DNA of 64,000 nt from Paracyclopina nana (Eukaryota > Arthropoda > Copepoda > Cyclopoida > Cyclopettidae), in contig JAGUCH010000009.1 of assembly GCA_019096065.1 (NCBI GenBank), positions 3,296,001 to 3,360,000 on the forward strand, in the 5' to 3' direction. Positions 45,337 to 56,307 of this stretch are shown piece by piece; positions within the stretch are counted from its first letter, which is position 1, and each line of letters opens with the position of its first letter. A model generated the notes under the pieces. That model was not told the origin of the DNA, did not search any database, and saw only the letters and a program-made list of their open reading frames with translations. A program made the translations under genes and the position numbers.

Positions 45337-48048
45337 TTAGACAAAAAGTGTTGTAAATGACACAGCATACACAAGTTGATCAGCAATGACTGCTTTACAT
45401 TTGATGTTTCTCTTCGCAACTTTAAAGTAGTTTTCATTCTCAATAATTTTAATAAATTTTCTGACCATAATAGCATCGTAATTTAATTCCGGAGTCTCAT
45501 CATCAATAAATTTTTCAGTCTTGATTTGATGACAGTTGAAGAATTCTCCTTCATCTGTTACAACTTGATAAAAAATCAAGTCATCCGCCAGAATAAGTGA
45601 ATCATCACAGTTTTTTTTTCCTTGTCGACTAGTGATTCGAATAACTTTGGCACAGTTATGTCGTTGCATAGTTAGCACGTTTGCTTTGTTCATAACCTGC
45701 TTTCCATATGACTAAAATTTAATAACAATAAAATAAAAATAATTTCTATTATATACGTTTCACATTTAGTTACCTGAGTGTTGTTTTGCAAAAACCTTTT
45801 TAAATGACCATAGTTGTTTTCAAATCTTTCAGCCGAAATGTCATCGAAATGGTGATCTTCTCTGACCAAAAATACGTGTGAAAATGCATGCAAATTGTAA
45901 GTGCATTTCCTTTCACCAAATTCATCAGACCACATTTGATAAAATATATCGAGAATGGCTTCCAACGACAAATACGTCTTCTCTTTGCAAAATTCCAACA
46001 TCTGATTGTCAAGTAAAACAGCTTTGCAAATGAACCCAAAAAACTTATAAAGCCTTCTAATTGGTTTTTGGGTGATTTTTCCGTTATTCGTTGATATGTC
46101 CGTGAAAGCTTCTGAGAGATGCCAAAATGCGCATGTCGTAATGGTGACAAACTCTTCTGATTTCAAATGCACAAAAGAACGAAGCAAATCACGGGGTTTT
46201 CGTGAGAATTCGGATGGCAATCTCATGGTTGTCCATATTTCATCGAATCTGTGATGTGATGATGTATTATTAAGGGTTATTTAATTTCATATTAACTCCA
46301 TACCGTTTAAAAATGTTGACAACTCTGATTGGCAAACTTTTCGATTTTCCAGATATACCTAACATAAGTTTTATTAAACCTCTTGCTTGACCTAAAAACA
46401 GGTTATGCATGGGCTCCACTGGAAAGTCCTTCACAATGTTGAAGTGGGGCAGGCGTAGAAACGGCGATTCACCATGTATTCCAAATTTTGCATAGTCAGT
46501 AAGCTCAATGTTCGAATTTTTAATTTTGTCAACAATTTTGAGCCAACCATTGTGCGTGCGTAATTTGTATTTCTTACGAGTGGGCGGATATGCAATGCAT
46601 CCAGGTCCCAAGCTAACTCCAACAGCATAGCATCTTTCGCATGAGCAGTAACCCCCGTGTCCTTTAAAGCATTTTCCAGATGATCTGCAAGGAGCGTCAG
46701 CAATCGCACAATGACATATGAATCCATCCATTAGGCCTTCATACAATATTTTGTCCATTAGTGCATTAAAGTTCACTTTGCAGTTGCTCCTACAAATTAA
46801 ATATTTTATTACAAATTATTTTTAATATATTTTTAATATGTACCTGTACTTATGGAGACCTACATTGTACACCAATTTGCATCCATGAAATCTAATGCAA
46901 AGAACTGTAGCTTTGTCCAATCCAGATTCTGTGACTGGTACACCATCGAACGACACCTCATAACGAACATTAGCTATTTCAGTTGCATTAACATTTCTTC
47001 CATGGTTCTTTGAATGGAAAATGTAAAGTTCCCTAATGGTGAGCTTTGTCCATTCAGATACAATCTCATAGCTTTTCGAGGAATATTTTTTTCTGGGGAA
47101 CGACTCTTTGTCATATACATCTATCAGCTTTCCACTGGCTTTCTCCAGAATTTGAAAATCAATTTTCGGTGTTGGTATGGACTCATAAAATTTACGTTTA
47201 ATTGTCGCAAAGGACTTCATGTTTGGATACTTTCCATGTAGCGATGCACAAACAAAATTCCACATTGCAGTGGCTGAATGATCGGTCATCATCAGTTCAG
47301 TATAGGCCATTATAAAGTTATCAGCTATGAATTCGACTGCTGCTTCATCATCCATGGCACTGGCTTCAACAAAAATACTAAAGAATTTTTCAAATGAATA
47401 ATTCTCTTTAAGCTTCGGCTTCGATGGATCCAAAAACATGTATCTTCTATCTGCAGTGAAGTAACCATCATTAATGCCATAATTCGTGTCATGTTGACAA
47501 TCTATGATCTGTAATTAATGAAATATGTTATTTGATAATAGCATTTCTACAAATTAATTATAAATTGTACCTCAGATTGTAAGTTGCCGTCATCGTTTAC
47601 GAAATCATTATGATTAGCACTGACATTTTCAATTGTATGACGCTCCAACAACTCAGCAATATCACAATCACTTTCACCCTGTGTTGATTCGGACATTGAC
47701 TGCAATAATGATATCATATACTAGTTATCACCTATACATTAAAAATAATTTTTGATAACTACTTACTGAATTGACTTCTTGCAATGACTCATTTGATGAG
47801 TTGTTCATGTCTAAACGCTTTCTTTTCAAAAGGTTGGATAGTCCAATACTTTTGTTACTAAATGCCTTTGGAAATTGAGCGTTGCAAATATTTGAATTGA
47901 TTCCATTGTCAAAACTTGATCGGCTTTCAGTTTCCAATGAATCATTTTCGTCTGTCTCATGCTCATTGTCATCTTGCTCCTCGAGTTCACGGATAACTTT
48001 ATTTCGTTTTCGAATTCTGTGCAATTGCATTCGCTCTTTGGAATTCAT
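45337..48048 (-). CDS. DDE-type transposase, Tnp2/DUF4218 (CACTA/EnSpm-like)
   Basis: Six exons (48048-47767, 47699-47571, 47508-46844, 46789-46304, 46248-45774, 45711-45337) join in phase to 803 residues with no internal stop. The N-terminal 140 residues are acidic and basic low complexity. The catalytic region has SFDGVPVTES (Asp325) and CAIADAPC (Asp390), which match the DGLPLFKS and CDAPAR blocks of animal Tnp2-type transposases. A zinc-knuckle-like CFKGHGGYCSCERC (399-412) follows, then DFPVEPMHNLFLGQARGL and LPSEFSRKPRDL, and the late YNLHAFSHVF and ERFENNYGHLKR blocks typical of the DUF4218 end. Family assignment is from memory of these blocks. It is divergent from the 838-residue gene, sharing a 765-bp promoter region. 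An intact reading frame suggests recent activity. Confidence 0.75.
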
Positions 48049-48813
48049 TTTTGGAACTATTTCGAAAAACAACTAATTATGCCTCATCTCATCCAATTAT
48101 GCATGCATACAAAAATAAAGTAACTTAATTAAAATTATAATGCTTTTTCGTATGCAATTACATTATATTAAATAAATCGATTATTAATCATTCAAAACAA
48201 TCTTAACGTTTCATCATGATTTCAATTAAAACTTCTGATGATTGCCTTAACTATTCGTATACGATAGCAAAAACAATAAATATTTTGGTAACAATTGATG
48301 ACATTCTCAATACTACACAGTGGTTGGATATGAAATGAGTTCTCTTTTAAATTATATATGCTATTAAATCAAATTTAATTTCATGATTTAATAATATTTA
48401 TGCAGATTATCAAGTTATATAATAAACTTAATTAATTTTTTTTGCATTAATCATGCTTCTTTAAACTATATTGCAAAGGAAAAACTGTTTGAGTTGAAAT
48501 AATTTAAAAAAATTGAGCTTAAATGTTAAAATAAATTAAAAAATGTTATTTGTCTGCGTTTTTAGTTCGCATAATTTTAATTTTGAATTTCATCCGAATA
48601 AAATTGTTGCAATACCACTGTGCGTAAATAAAAAAAAATTCGTCAAATCGACGTAGTGAAAAGATTTCCGGCGACCGCTAAGTATATTTCCCTGCCGCAT
48701 CAGCCCTGTCGGCCAGAATTTTCAAGCAATACATGCCGGCCGATGCTGAGTAAATTGAGTCAGTTTGCTGAGCAGTTCATTTTTGGCGCAACAATCTCAT
48801 AACAACAACGATT
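48049..48813. promoter_or_regulatory. Divergent promoter region, transposase / large paralogue A
   Basis: 765 bp of AT-rich DNA between opposing start codons. The side next to gene A (48,650-48,810) is GC-richer and looks like a leader. No core motif is certain. Its place between the two largest genes suggests coordinated expression. Confidence 0.45.
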
Positions 48814-51800
48814 ATGAAGAAGTCGCTCGCTCGTCTTTTGTACGAAAAAAGAAAAAAACTTCGTGCGGACATGAACATGCCGCCTCCATCACCCTACTCA
48901 TCGCCCGGAGGAAGCCGTGGAGTGGAGGACGACATTTTTCCAATAAACCTCGGCGTATCGATTCCCGATGATGAAGATTGGCGACGATTTTCGAAGGCGG
49001 ACGCCATTCCCCGTCAAGGACGATCCGAATACGATCGCATTTTCGTCGTATCAATTGACGATCCTGACCCAGTCGCAGTCTATCCGGTGGCTATGAAATG
49101 CGGATATACGGGTCGATCTTTCTTCGATATATTCGAGTACGAGCCGAGGGGCAAATTGACGGAGAAACATCGTCTCAAGGAAGGCCTCATCAACATTGCT
49201 CCAAGAACAAAACGCAAATCGTACATATTTGCACGAATTGAAAGTAGTAAGTACATTAATTTTGTCACGTCAGAAATAATTAATATCAAAACTTACTTTT
49301 CAGAGGTGAACGTATATCGCCTGGCGAGAATGATTCGTTTTCTCAATGATCACCTCAAAAATCGTTCGGAGGCTGAAAGAATGGATGTCTATCGCCAAAT
49401 GGTCAAGGCATACCCTGAAAAATTGATGGCTGACTACACTTTTCCGGCCAGGAGCGAGGATGGCGAATTCTATTTCCATCCCTATGGCGATGCCCAGATC
49501 GTGGCACCATCAGATGCCGGAACTTCGGTAATATTAGTTAAAATGTAGCTAATAAATTTTATCTAATTTGAATTTTACCACATTACAGGATGATCAAGCG
49601 GAGCCAACATGGGCAACTCCGCATGCAACACCGACGAAGAGGAGCACTCGATCAACATCAGCAAAGGCGAGTCCGTTGAAGGTGCAAATGCCATTCAAGA
49701 AAAGGGGATCGGCAAGAGTTTCAGTGTCATCCGACACTTCACTGCCTTCTTACTCTGCGGAGGCAGCTGGACCGAGTGATGTTGCCCCTGTTGATGCGCC
49801 AGAAGCGATTGTTCAGGAACGATTGCGAAGTCTCGAAGGCCAAGATATCCGTCCATCAAAAGGAATGACTCCGGATGAGGTCGGCAATATTGCCTCGATG
49901 ATTGCCGATCTGTTGATGCCTCGTCTTTTGGAACGGGACAATCGGATGCTTGAGGTACTAATCATGATCAAGGATGACCTCAATAGTGTCAAGGATGAGT
50001 TGGTCAAGATCAAAGATGCCAACGAGCTCGTATTGACGACGAATGCCGAGATACGCGAGAAGTGCGACGAGGTCTTAAAGATGACTGAACTGTGTGAGGG
50101 CATCAACAGGATGACCATCTCGACCAAGGAGGCTGTGACGGTAAATTAAGAAATATTTATATTATATATTTGATTTATTGGTGTCTGTTCTTATTTCAGA
50201 AAAAGGCTGCTGAACAGCAACAAGTCGTGGTGACATGCAAAGCGATACTTGAAAAGGTATCGAAAATTGATGACGCTCTCAAGGATATAAAGTCTTCCAA
50301 GGTCGAACGAGTGTCATTGGCGAGAAGGATCGTTTGCAAATACTTACCAGTTGATCATGTCACAGCCGGCCATGACATGTTCTTTGGCTGCAACGTCATC
50401 CGAGAGGTCATGCTTGCAGCAATTGTCACCGTGGTTGACAACATTCGTTTCGAGGTGCTGTCATCAAAGATGCCAAGCAAGATCGCCAAATTTTTGTTCA
50501 CTAGCAACGCGCTGGCTCACCTCATCTTTGGGCAAACTCTAGCGTACGTTCATAAAGTAACTAGCAATGTACGTTGGATTAATCACTTTTTATTTCTATT
50601 TTATAGCGGAAATGCGTTGAAAGTTTGGTACAAGCGTAAGTTCCCAACGGGCTGCATCAAATTTATATCGGAGGTTGTGTCGGACAACCATCAACGTAGG
50701 AACATGACTGAGCAGCAGATTCTACGTATCTCTGTTACCGAGGTTAATAGGAAAATCGCCGATGGATTGAGTGCTGCTCGTCAACGATTGCTCAAGGAGG
50801 TTTGTCGTGTTGCCCCTGACTGGGAAACGGCCATGCAAGTGCTGTACGATGAGGCCATTCAAAGCTGGACCAACAATCAGGTATAGCTGACGCATATTTC
50901 ATATATAGTAGATAATTTTCAATAGCAATCCTAGGCAAAACTGCGTGCACGCACGCTGTTAAGCTTAGTTTTGCTATCCATGGCCTTTAATTCATACCGT
51001 AGTAAGAATTAAAGGCCATATTAGAGTATTTTCAATAGCAATCCTAAGCAAAACTGCGTGCACGCACGCTGTTAAGCTTAGTTTTGCTATCCATGGCCTT
51101 TAATTCTTACCGTAGTAAGAATTAAAGGCCATAGTATAGTATTTAATAGCAATCCTAAGCAAAACAGCGTGCACGCACGCTGTTAAGCTTAGTTTTGCTA
51201 TCCATGGCCTTTAATTCTTACCGTAGTAAGAATTAAAGGCCATAGTAGAGTATTTAATAGCAATCCTAAGCAAAACAGCGTGCACGCACGCTGTTAAGCT
51301 TAGTTTTGCTATCCATGGCCTTTAATTCTTACCGTAGTAAGAATTAAAGGCCATAGTAGAGTATTTAATAGCAATCCTAAGCAAAACAGCGTGCACGCAC
51401 GCTGTTAAGCTTAGTTTTGCTATCCATGGCCTTTAATTCTTACCGTAGTAAGAATTAAAGGCCATAGTAGAGTATTTAATAGCAATCCTAAGCAAAACAG
51501 CGTGCACGCACGCTGTTAAGCTTAGTTTTGCTATCCATGGCCTTTAATTCTTACCGTAGTAAGAATTAAAGGCCATAGTATAGTATTTAATAGCAATCCT
51601 AAGCAAAACAGCGTGCACGCACGCTGTTAAGCTTAGTTTTGCTATCCATGGCCTTTAATTCTTACCGTAGTAAGAATTAAAGGCCATAGTAGAGTATTTA
51701 ATAGCAATCCTAAGCAAAACAGCGTGCACGCACGCTGTTAAGCTTAGTTTTGCTATCCATGGCCTTTAATTCTTACCGTAGTAAGAATTAAAGGCCATAG

Positions 51801-52715
51801 TAGAGTATTTAATAGCAATCCTAAGCAAAACAGCGTGCACGCACGCTGTTAAGCTTAGTTTTGCTATGTACGGTCTTAAGTTATTCTCATAACAATAAAT
51901 CTACGTCAATTTAACATATTTTTTTGTTTCAGCACGTGAATAAAGATCCGAGCATGACGATTGATGAGTTCAAGTTGAAGTACGGTCACAACGACGATCT
52001 CCAGCAGAAGTTTGACTCCGATCCGCTGGATACAAACATCGCAAAGGAAGATGTCCTCAAAAAATTTAAGGGTGTGACTGGATCACCAATCGATTCCGTA
52101 GATGAGGCCTGCAAAATTATTGCCGCGGTTTGCCAAGCCCTTGGACGAGACCCATTGGATGTCCAATTCGATGAATTAGACGGAATCGATAATGTAAGTA
52201 TTCAAGAAATATTTCTAAAATATTTTTAATTAATATGTCCCTCGTCCATGCGAAGCATTTCAACTGATTCTATTTTTTTATTGCAGCCTTATCAAGTCTA
52301 CGTCTCGTCGATCAGTGGAGTCGACATCAATGATGTTTTGGAGAATATCCAGCAAAGCTGCTCTCGTCGAGTTCAAAATGTGAGCTCCGACTCCGAATCC
52401 GAGGATGACAATACTTCAGGCCGAAAGGTTAATCGAAAAGGAGCGAGACGTAAATCGGGTGAGACTAAGGCGTCGCCAATGATGAAACGTCCAAGGAAAA
52501 TGTCGGCTGCAGCAAAAAAGAAGGAATTGTCGGAGAAAAAGAAGAGTGAAGAGGAGGCGATGAAACGGAGAGCACTCTCTGTGTCTCTCACACGTCTAGA
52601 TGAGCCATCAACCTCGACACAGGCATCGACGTCTGTGTTGGCAAGACCTGCGACCAGGTCTCGTTGCCCCATGCCCAAAGCCGGCGATTCTTCCTCCGAA
52701 GCTGATGATTTTTAA
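48814..52715 (+). CDS. Element protein A: unknown family, full-length form, 838 residues
   Basis: Seven exons (48814-49246, 49304-49527, 49589-50140, 50200-50543, 50607-50880, 51933-52193, 52287-52715) are in phase with no stop. Domain plan: an N-terminal module at about residues 70-215 (EYDRIFVV, TGRSFFDIFEYEP, KAYPEKLMADYTFP); a Ser/Thr-rich linker; coiled coil at about 300-425; a conserved core at about 427-540 (SLARRIVCKYLP, FFGCNVIREV, LAHLIFGQ, VWYKRKFPTGC); a helical region; and a Lys/Arg-rich tail with nuclear-signal-like KRPRK, ending in acidic SSSEADDF. It is probably nuclear and DNA- or chromatin-associated, but I recognise no family. Intron 5 (1,052 bp) is filled by palindromic array 1. 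Exons 4 and 5 (344 and 274 nt) have exactly the lengths of those in protein C. Confidence 0.75.
50923..51867 (+). repeat. Palindromic tandem array 1, 111-bp period, inside intron 5 of gene A
   Basis: Eight full units start TAGCAATCCTA at 50923, 51036, 51147, 51258, 51369, 51480, 51591 and 51702, with a partial one from 51813. Each unit has two palindromes: one of about 54 bp centred on GCGTGCACGCACGC, and one of 40 bp with 18-bp perfect arms, GGCCTTTAATTCTTAC / GTAAGAATTAAAGGCC, around a 4-base loop. Units are almost identical. The array would be transcribed as part of gene A pre-mRNA and could fold into a chain of 17 or so hairpins. Confidence 0.96.
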
Positions 52716-52944
52716 ATTCATCAACAAATATGTTTTATATTTTTGGCTTAAGGATTGCAAGTTAAAGAATCTCCATCCAAATTTATCGTGATTACTATGA
52801 CAGAATTTAAGCATGTGACACCTGAGAATAAAAAAACAAGAATGCAATATGATTTTATTCTTTTTTAAAATAGTACAAAAATTTATCATGTTTTATTGCC
52901 AATTTATTGATGCTCATCTTGCGCACACGTTCAACAACATACTC

Positions 52945-53871
52945 TTAGCAGGAATTGAAGGCCATTCATCGAAAAACGTGCCCGCACGTTCCATGGCTTA
53001 GTATTCAAGCATACTTATTAGGAATGGCCTTTAATTCTTGCTATTAGCAGGAATTGAAGGCCATTCCTCGAAAAACTAAGCCATGGATCGTGCGGGCACG
53101 TTCCATGGCTTAGTATTCAAGCATACTTATTAGGAATGGCCTTTAATTCTTGCTATTAGCAGGAATTAAAGGCCATTCCTCGAAATACTAAGCCATGGAT
53201 CGTGCGGGCACGTTCCATGGCTTAGTATTCAAGCATACTTATTAGGAATGGCCTTCAATTCTTGCTATTAGCAGGAATTGAAGGCCATTCCTCGAAAAAC
53301 TAAGCCATGGATCGTGCGGGCACGTTCCATGGCTTAGTATTCAAGCATACTTATTAGGAATGGCCTTCAATTCTTGCTATTAGCAGGAATTGAAGGCCAT
53401 TCCTCGAAAAACTAAGCCATGGATCGTGCGGGCACGTTCCATGGCTTAGTATTCAAGCATACTTATTAGGAATGGCCTTCAATTCTTGCTATTAGCAGGA
53501 ATTGAAGGCCATTCCTCGAAAAACTAAGCCATGGATCGTGCGGGCACGTTCCATGGCTTAGTTTTCAAGCATACTTATTAGGAATGGCCTTTAATTCTTG
53601 CTATTAGCAGGAATTAAAGGCCATTCCTCGAAAAACTAAGCCATGGAACGTGCCCGCACGATCCATGGCTTAGTATTCAAGCATACTTATTAGGAATGGC
53701 CTTTAATTCTTGCTATTAGCAGGAATTAAAGGCCATTCCTCGAAATACTAAGCCATGGAACGTGCCCGCACGATCCATGGCTTAGTATTCAAGCATACTT
53801 ATTAGGAATGGACTTTAATTCTTGCTATTAGCAGGAATTAAAGGCCATTCCTCGAAAAACTAAGCCATGCG
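52945..53871. repeat. Palindromic tandem array 2, 112-bp period
   Basis: Units starting TTAGCAGGAATT occur at 52945 (shortened by 13 bp), 53044, 53156, 53268, 53380, 53492, 53604, 53716 and 53828 (partial). Each contains a hairpin with arms ACTAAGCCATGGA / TCCATGGCTTAGT around a GTGCGGGCAC core, and a second with arms GGAATGGCCTTTAATTC / complement. The second hairpin shares GGCCTTTAATTCTT with array 1 and the first shares CTAAGC...GCTTAG, so the arrays are homologous. In two of the units (around 53,645 and 53,757) the core of the first hairpin is inverted. It lies between the 3' ends of gene A and the small basic protein gene. Confidence 0.95.
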
Positions 53872-53982
53872 GCACGTTCGATGACTTCCTCTAAACAGTA
53901 ATTTAAGGCAATTTCTAATGAGAATGCTTTAAAAAACAATATCAAAGCAATATAAACATTTAAACAACGCAGTAGCAATTTA

Positions 53983-54333
53983 TTAAACATTTTTTGGTGT
54001 TTTTTGACAAGATATTTCGAATGATTCGTCATCATCACTATCAGTGATATAGACAATGGCTGGTCTCTTCTTCTCAAACTTGCTTCGTACTGGATTTTGC
54101 ATGCCACTCCTGTATGTGCAGAAATGGTTTGCATGCTTCATCTGTGGCAACGATTGCTCCTCTGAACGCTTTTCTTGCTCTTTTTCAAAAGTCTTATTTT
54201 TATTTCCTATGAATTTCTTCATTCTTGACATCATCACGTTATCAATTCTTGAATGCTTGTCACCAGCTAATTCATTTAGCTTTTGAACAAGTCGCTTTCT
54301 CTTCAATTGATTTTCACGTTCTTGTTTCTCCAT
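53983..54333 (-). CDS. Small basic/acidic protein of the element, 116 residues
   Basis: Single open frame from ATG at 54333. The N-terminal two thirds are Lys/Arg/Glu-rich and helical (KQERENQLKRKRLVQKLNEL, NKTFEKEQEKRSEEQ); the end has KKRPAIVYITDSDDDESFEI, with the look of a basic patch followed by an acidic SUMO-interaction-like or casein-kinase-type stretch (IVYITDSDDDE). No family is recognised. It is divergent from protein B, with 421 bp between start codons. Intact, no intron seen. Confidence 0.5.
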   Translation of the reverse strand: MEKQERENQLKRKRLVQKLNELAGDKHSRIDNVMMSRMKKFIGNKNKTFEKEQEKRSEEQSLPQMKHANHFCTYRSGMQNPVRSKFEKKRPAIVYITDSDDDESFEISCQKTPKNV

Positions 54334-54754
54334 GTTTCGTATATTATTTGTTTGCGTACTTAATAAATGTTATTGATTGATCGAATTTTAACCCAGAAAA
54401 ATATTTAGTTAAGCAATATATCAATTTCAATAAGAATATTACAATAAAGAAATCTAAAAATTTTAAATCGTATATATTTTTTTAAAATATTATGAAGTTA
54501 TTTCTTAAATTGTTGTCTTGGTTTAACACGATTTATGATGCCGTTTGATCGTAGAGGTTGTGCACCATTTCTATGTCATTAAAAGTTGCGATCGTGTTGC
54601 GTCTCTTCTCAGCAAATATTCTGCCGAACCAATGCTCTGCCCAATGCTGCCCAGTTGACGGTGTTTACTGACGTAGTTAAAGTCTCAGCAAATTTGTTAT
54701 CGAACGTTGCAACGTGGTTGATATCGAGTGTGAAGTCGTTTCAAATTTTGAGCA
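54334..54754. promoter_or_regulatory. Divergent promoter region, small basic protein / protein B
   Basis: 421 bp between opposed start codons, AT-rich on the left and GC-richer close to gene B, repeating the layout seen between the transposase and gene A. Confidence 0.4.
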
Positions 54755-56085
54755 ATGGCAGCATCAATTAGCAATAATTTAAAAAGTTTGCCAGCATCGT
54801 TGGGTGTGCAAATACCGCTAACGGAGGATTCGTCACATCTTAGCAAGTTGCAACGTGTGTCTCGGCCTGAAGTTGGAATCTATAACCGGCTTTTCATTTT
54901 CAATTCAAAGGCCAAGTCTAATTTCATTTTCGTGCAAGATACGAATTACAATTGCCAATTCTCTGACCGGACTCTGCTTGACATTTTCGAGTTTAATCCA
55001 TTTCACGAAATGTCGAATTTGGAGAGGAAAACTTCACACCAAGTGATTCACACCGGAAAACGAGAATACTACTTTGTCTTTGCGAGAATTGAGGATGGTA
55101 AGATATACTTATTGCACATAAAGCAAATAATAATTAAAAGTTTTGACTTGATTGCAGCATTATCCGATTTTCGAACAGCAGTGATCTTGCGCTTTTTGAA
55201 CGAACATTTCAAAGGTTGCCAAAGTCGCAATGATCGTCGTGTTATTTACGCTCAATTGGTGGATAATTACTCTGAAAAGGTTATGGCGTACTACACGTAC
55301 CCACCAAGGGATCCATACTCAAAGCAGTTTCATTTTCATCACTGGTGTTTGATTCGGAAGACACCAATTGTCATCGATCTGTCCTCAGACATTGACGTAA
55401 GTAAATTTATGTTACAAAATTGTATATGATAAATACTTGCTGTGGGATTGCAGGAAGATCAACAAGGTGATGTCGACGGCACGGATGGCATCGTGATTGC
55501 CGATGACGATGAAAGTGGACAAGACAAGGATTCCTTGTTTGACGATTTTGTCACGGCAGTGACGAGGGAGATAAGGCCAATTTTCGAGGAAGCTCTTAGT
55601 GAGAGAAATCGAGATATCATGGATGTCTTGAAGACCATTCGTGACGATATCAATGTGATAAAGGGCGACATTTCGATGATCAAGATTGACAATCTCGCAA
55701 TCAGTCAATCACAAAACCAGAGCCTAGACATTCTACAATCTGAAACCAATGGCGTTGAGGCATTAGCAAATGGCATCAACGATTTAGTCATTTCCTCAAA
55801 ATTGGCTATTGAAAAGGTAAAAATTACAAATTATTTTAGTATACAACTTATTCAATATATATCTTGTAATTTCAGAGCGACATTAACAGCAATGTCATCA
55901 AGAACACGTGCGCATTGATTTGTGAATCAATGACAAATGTGACGTATGGCATCAAAGAAATCAACGAGTCATTGGCAACTACGTATCTGGGTCATGTATA
56001 TCATTGTAAGGAAAAAGATGCCTCATCTGCCGATAACGAAAGTAGCGATACTGCCATGGATTTTGAGTGCAAGAACTCAAAATGA
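54755..56085 (+). CDS. Element protein B: short paralogue, 384 residues
   Basis: Four exons (54755-55097, 55158-55396, 55454-55816, 55876-56085) join with the same phases as the first four exons of A and C. The N-terminal module is present (IYNRLFIF, RTLLDIFEFNP, DNYSEKVMAYYTYP), then an acidic linker and a coiled coil. The protein stops about 45 residues into the part matching exon 4 of A, so the conserved FFGC...VWYK core and the basic tail are absent. Start, splice sites and stop are all clean, so this is a natural short form rather than wreckage. A protein with the coiled coil but no core could pair with A or C and oppose them; inference only. Confidence 0.72.
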
Positions 56086-56307
56086 TTCCTTCAACATTTT
56101 TCATGTTTTCATGTGCCTATGAATAAACCGCTCAACCCTTTGTAAAAGCATCGAATCATTTTTGAACTCTCAGAATCGAACGCGAACAGTAAAGACGATT
56201 ATTTTCAAGAAATAGCTGTTTTATTGCTAAGTAAAGATTTCTCAACAATTCAGCAGCAACTCTCAGTGCAATCATTTTTCTTCTGCGGCAACACGTGGCG
56301 ATTAAAA

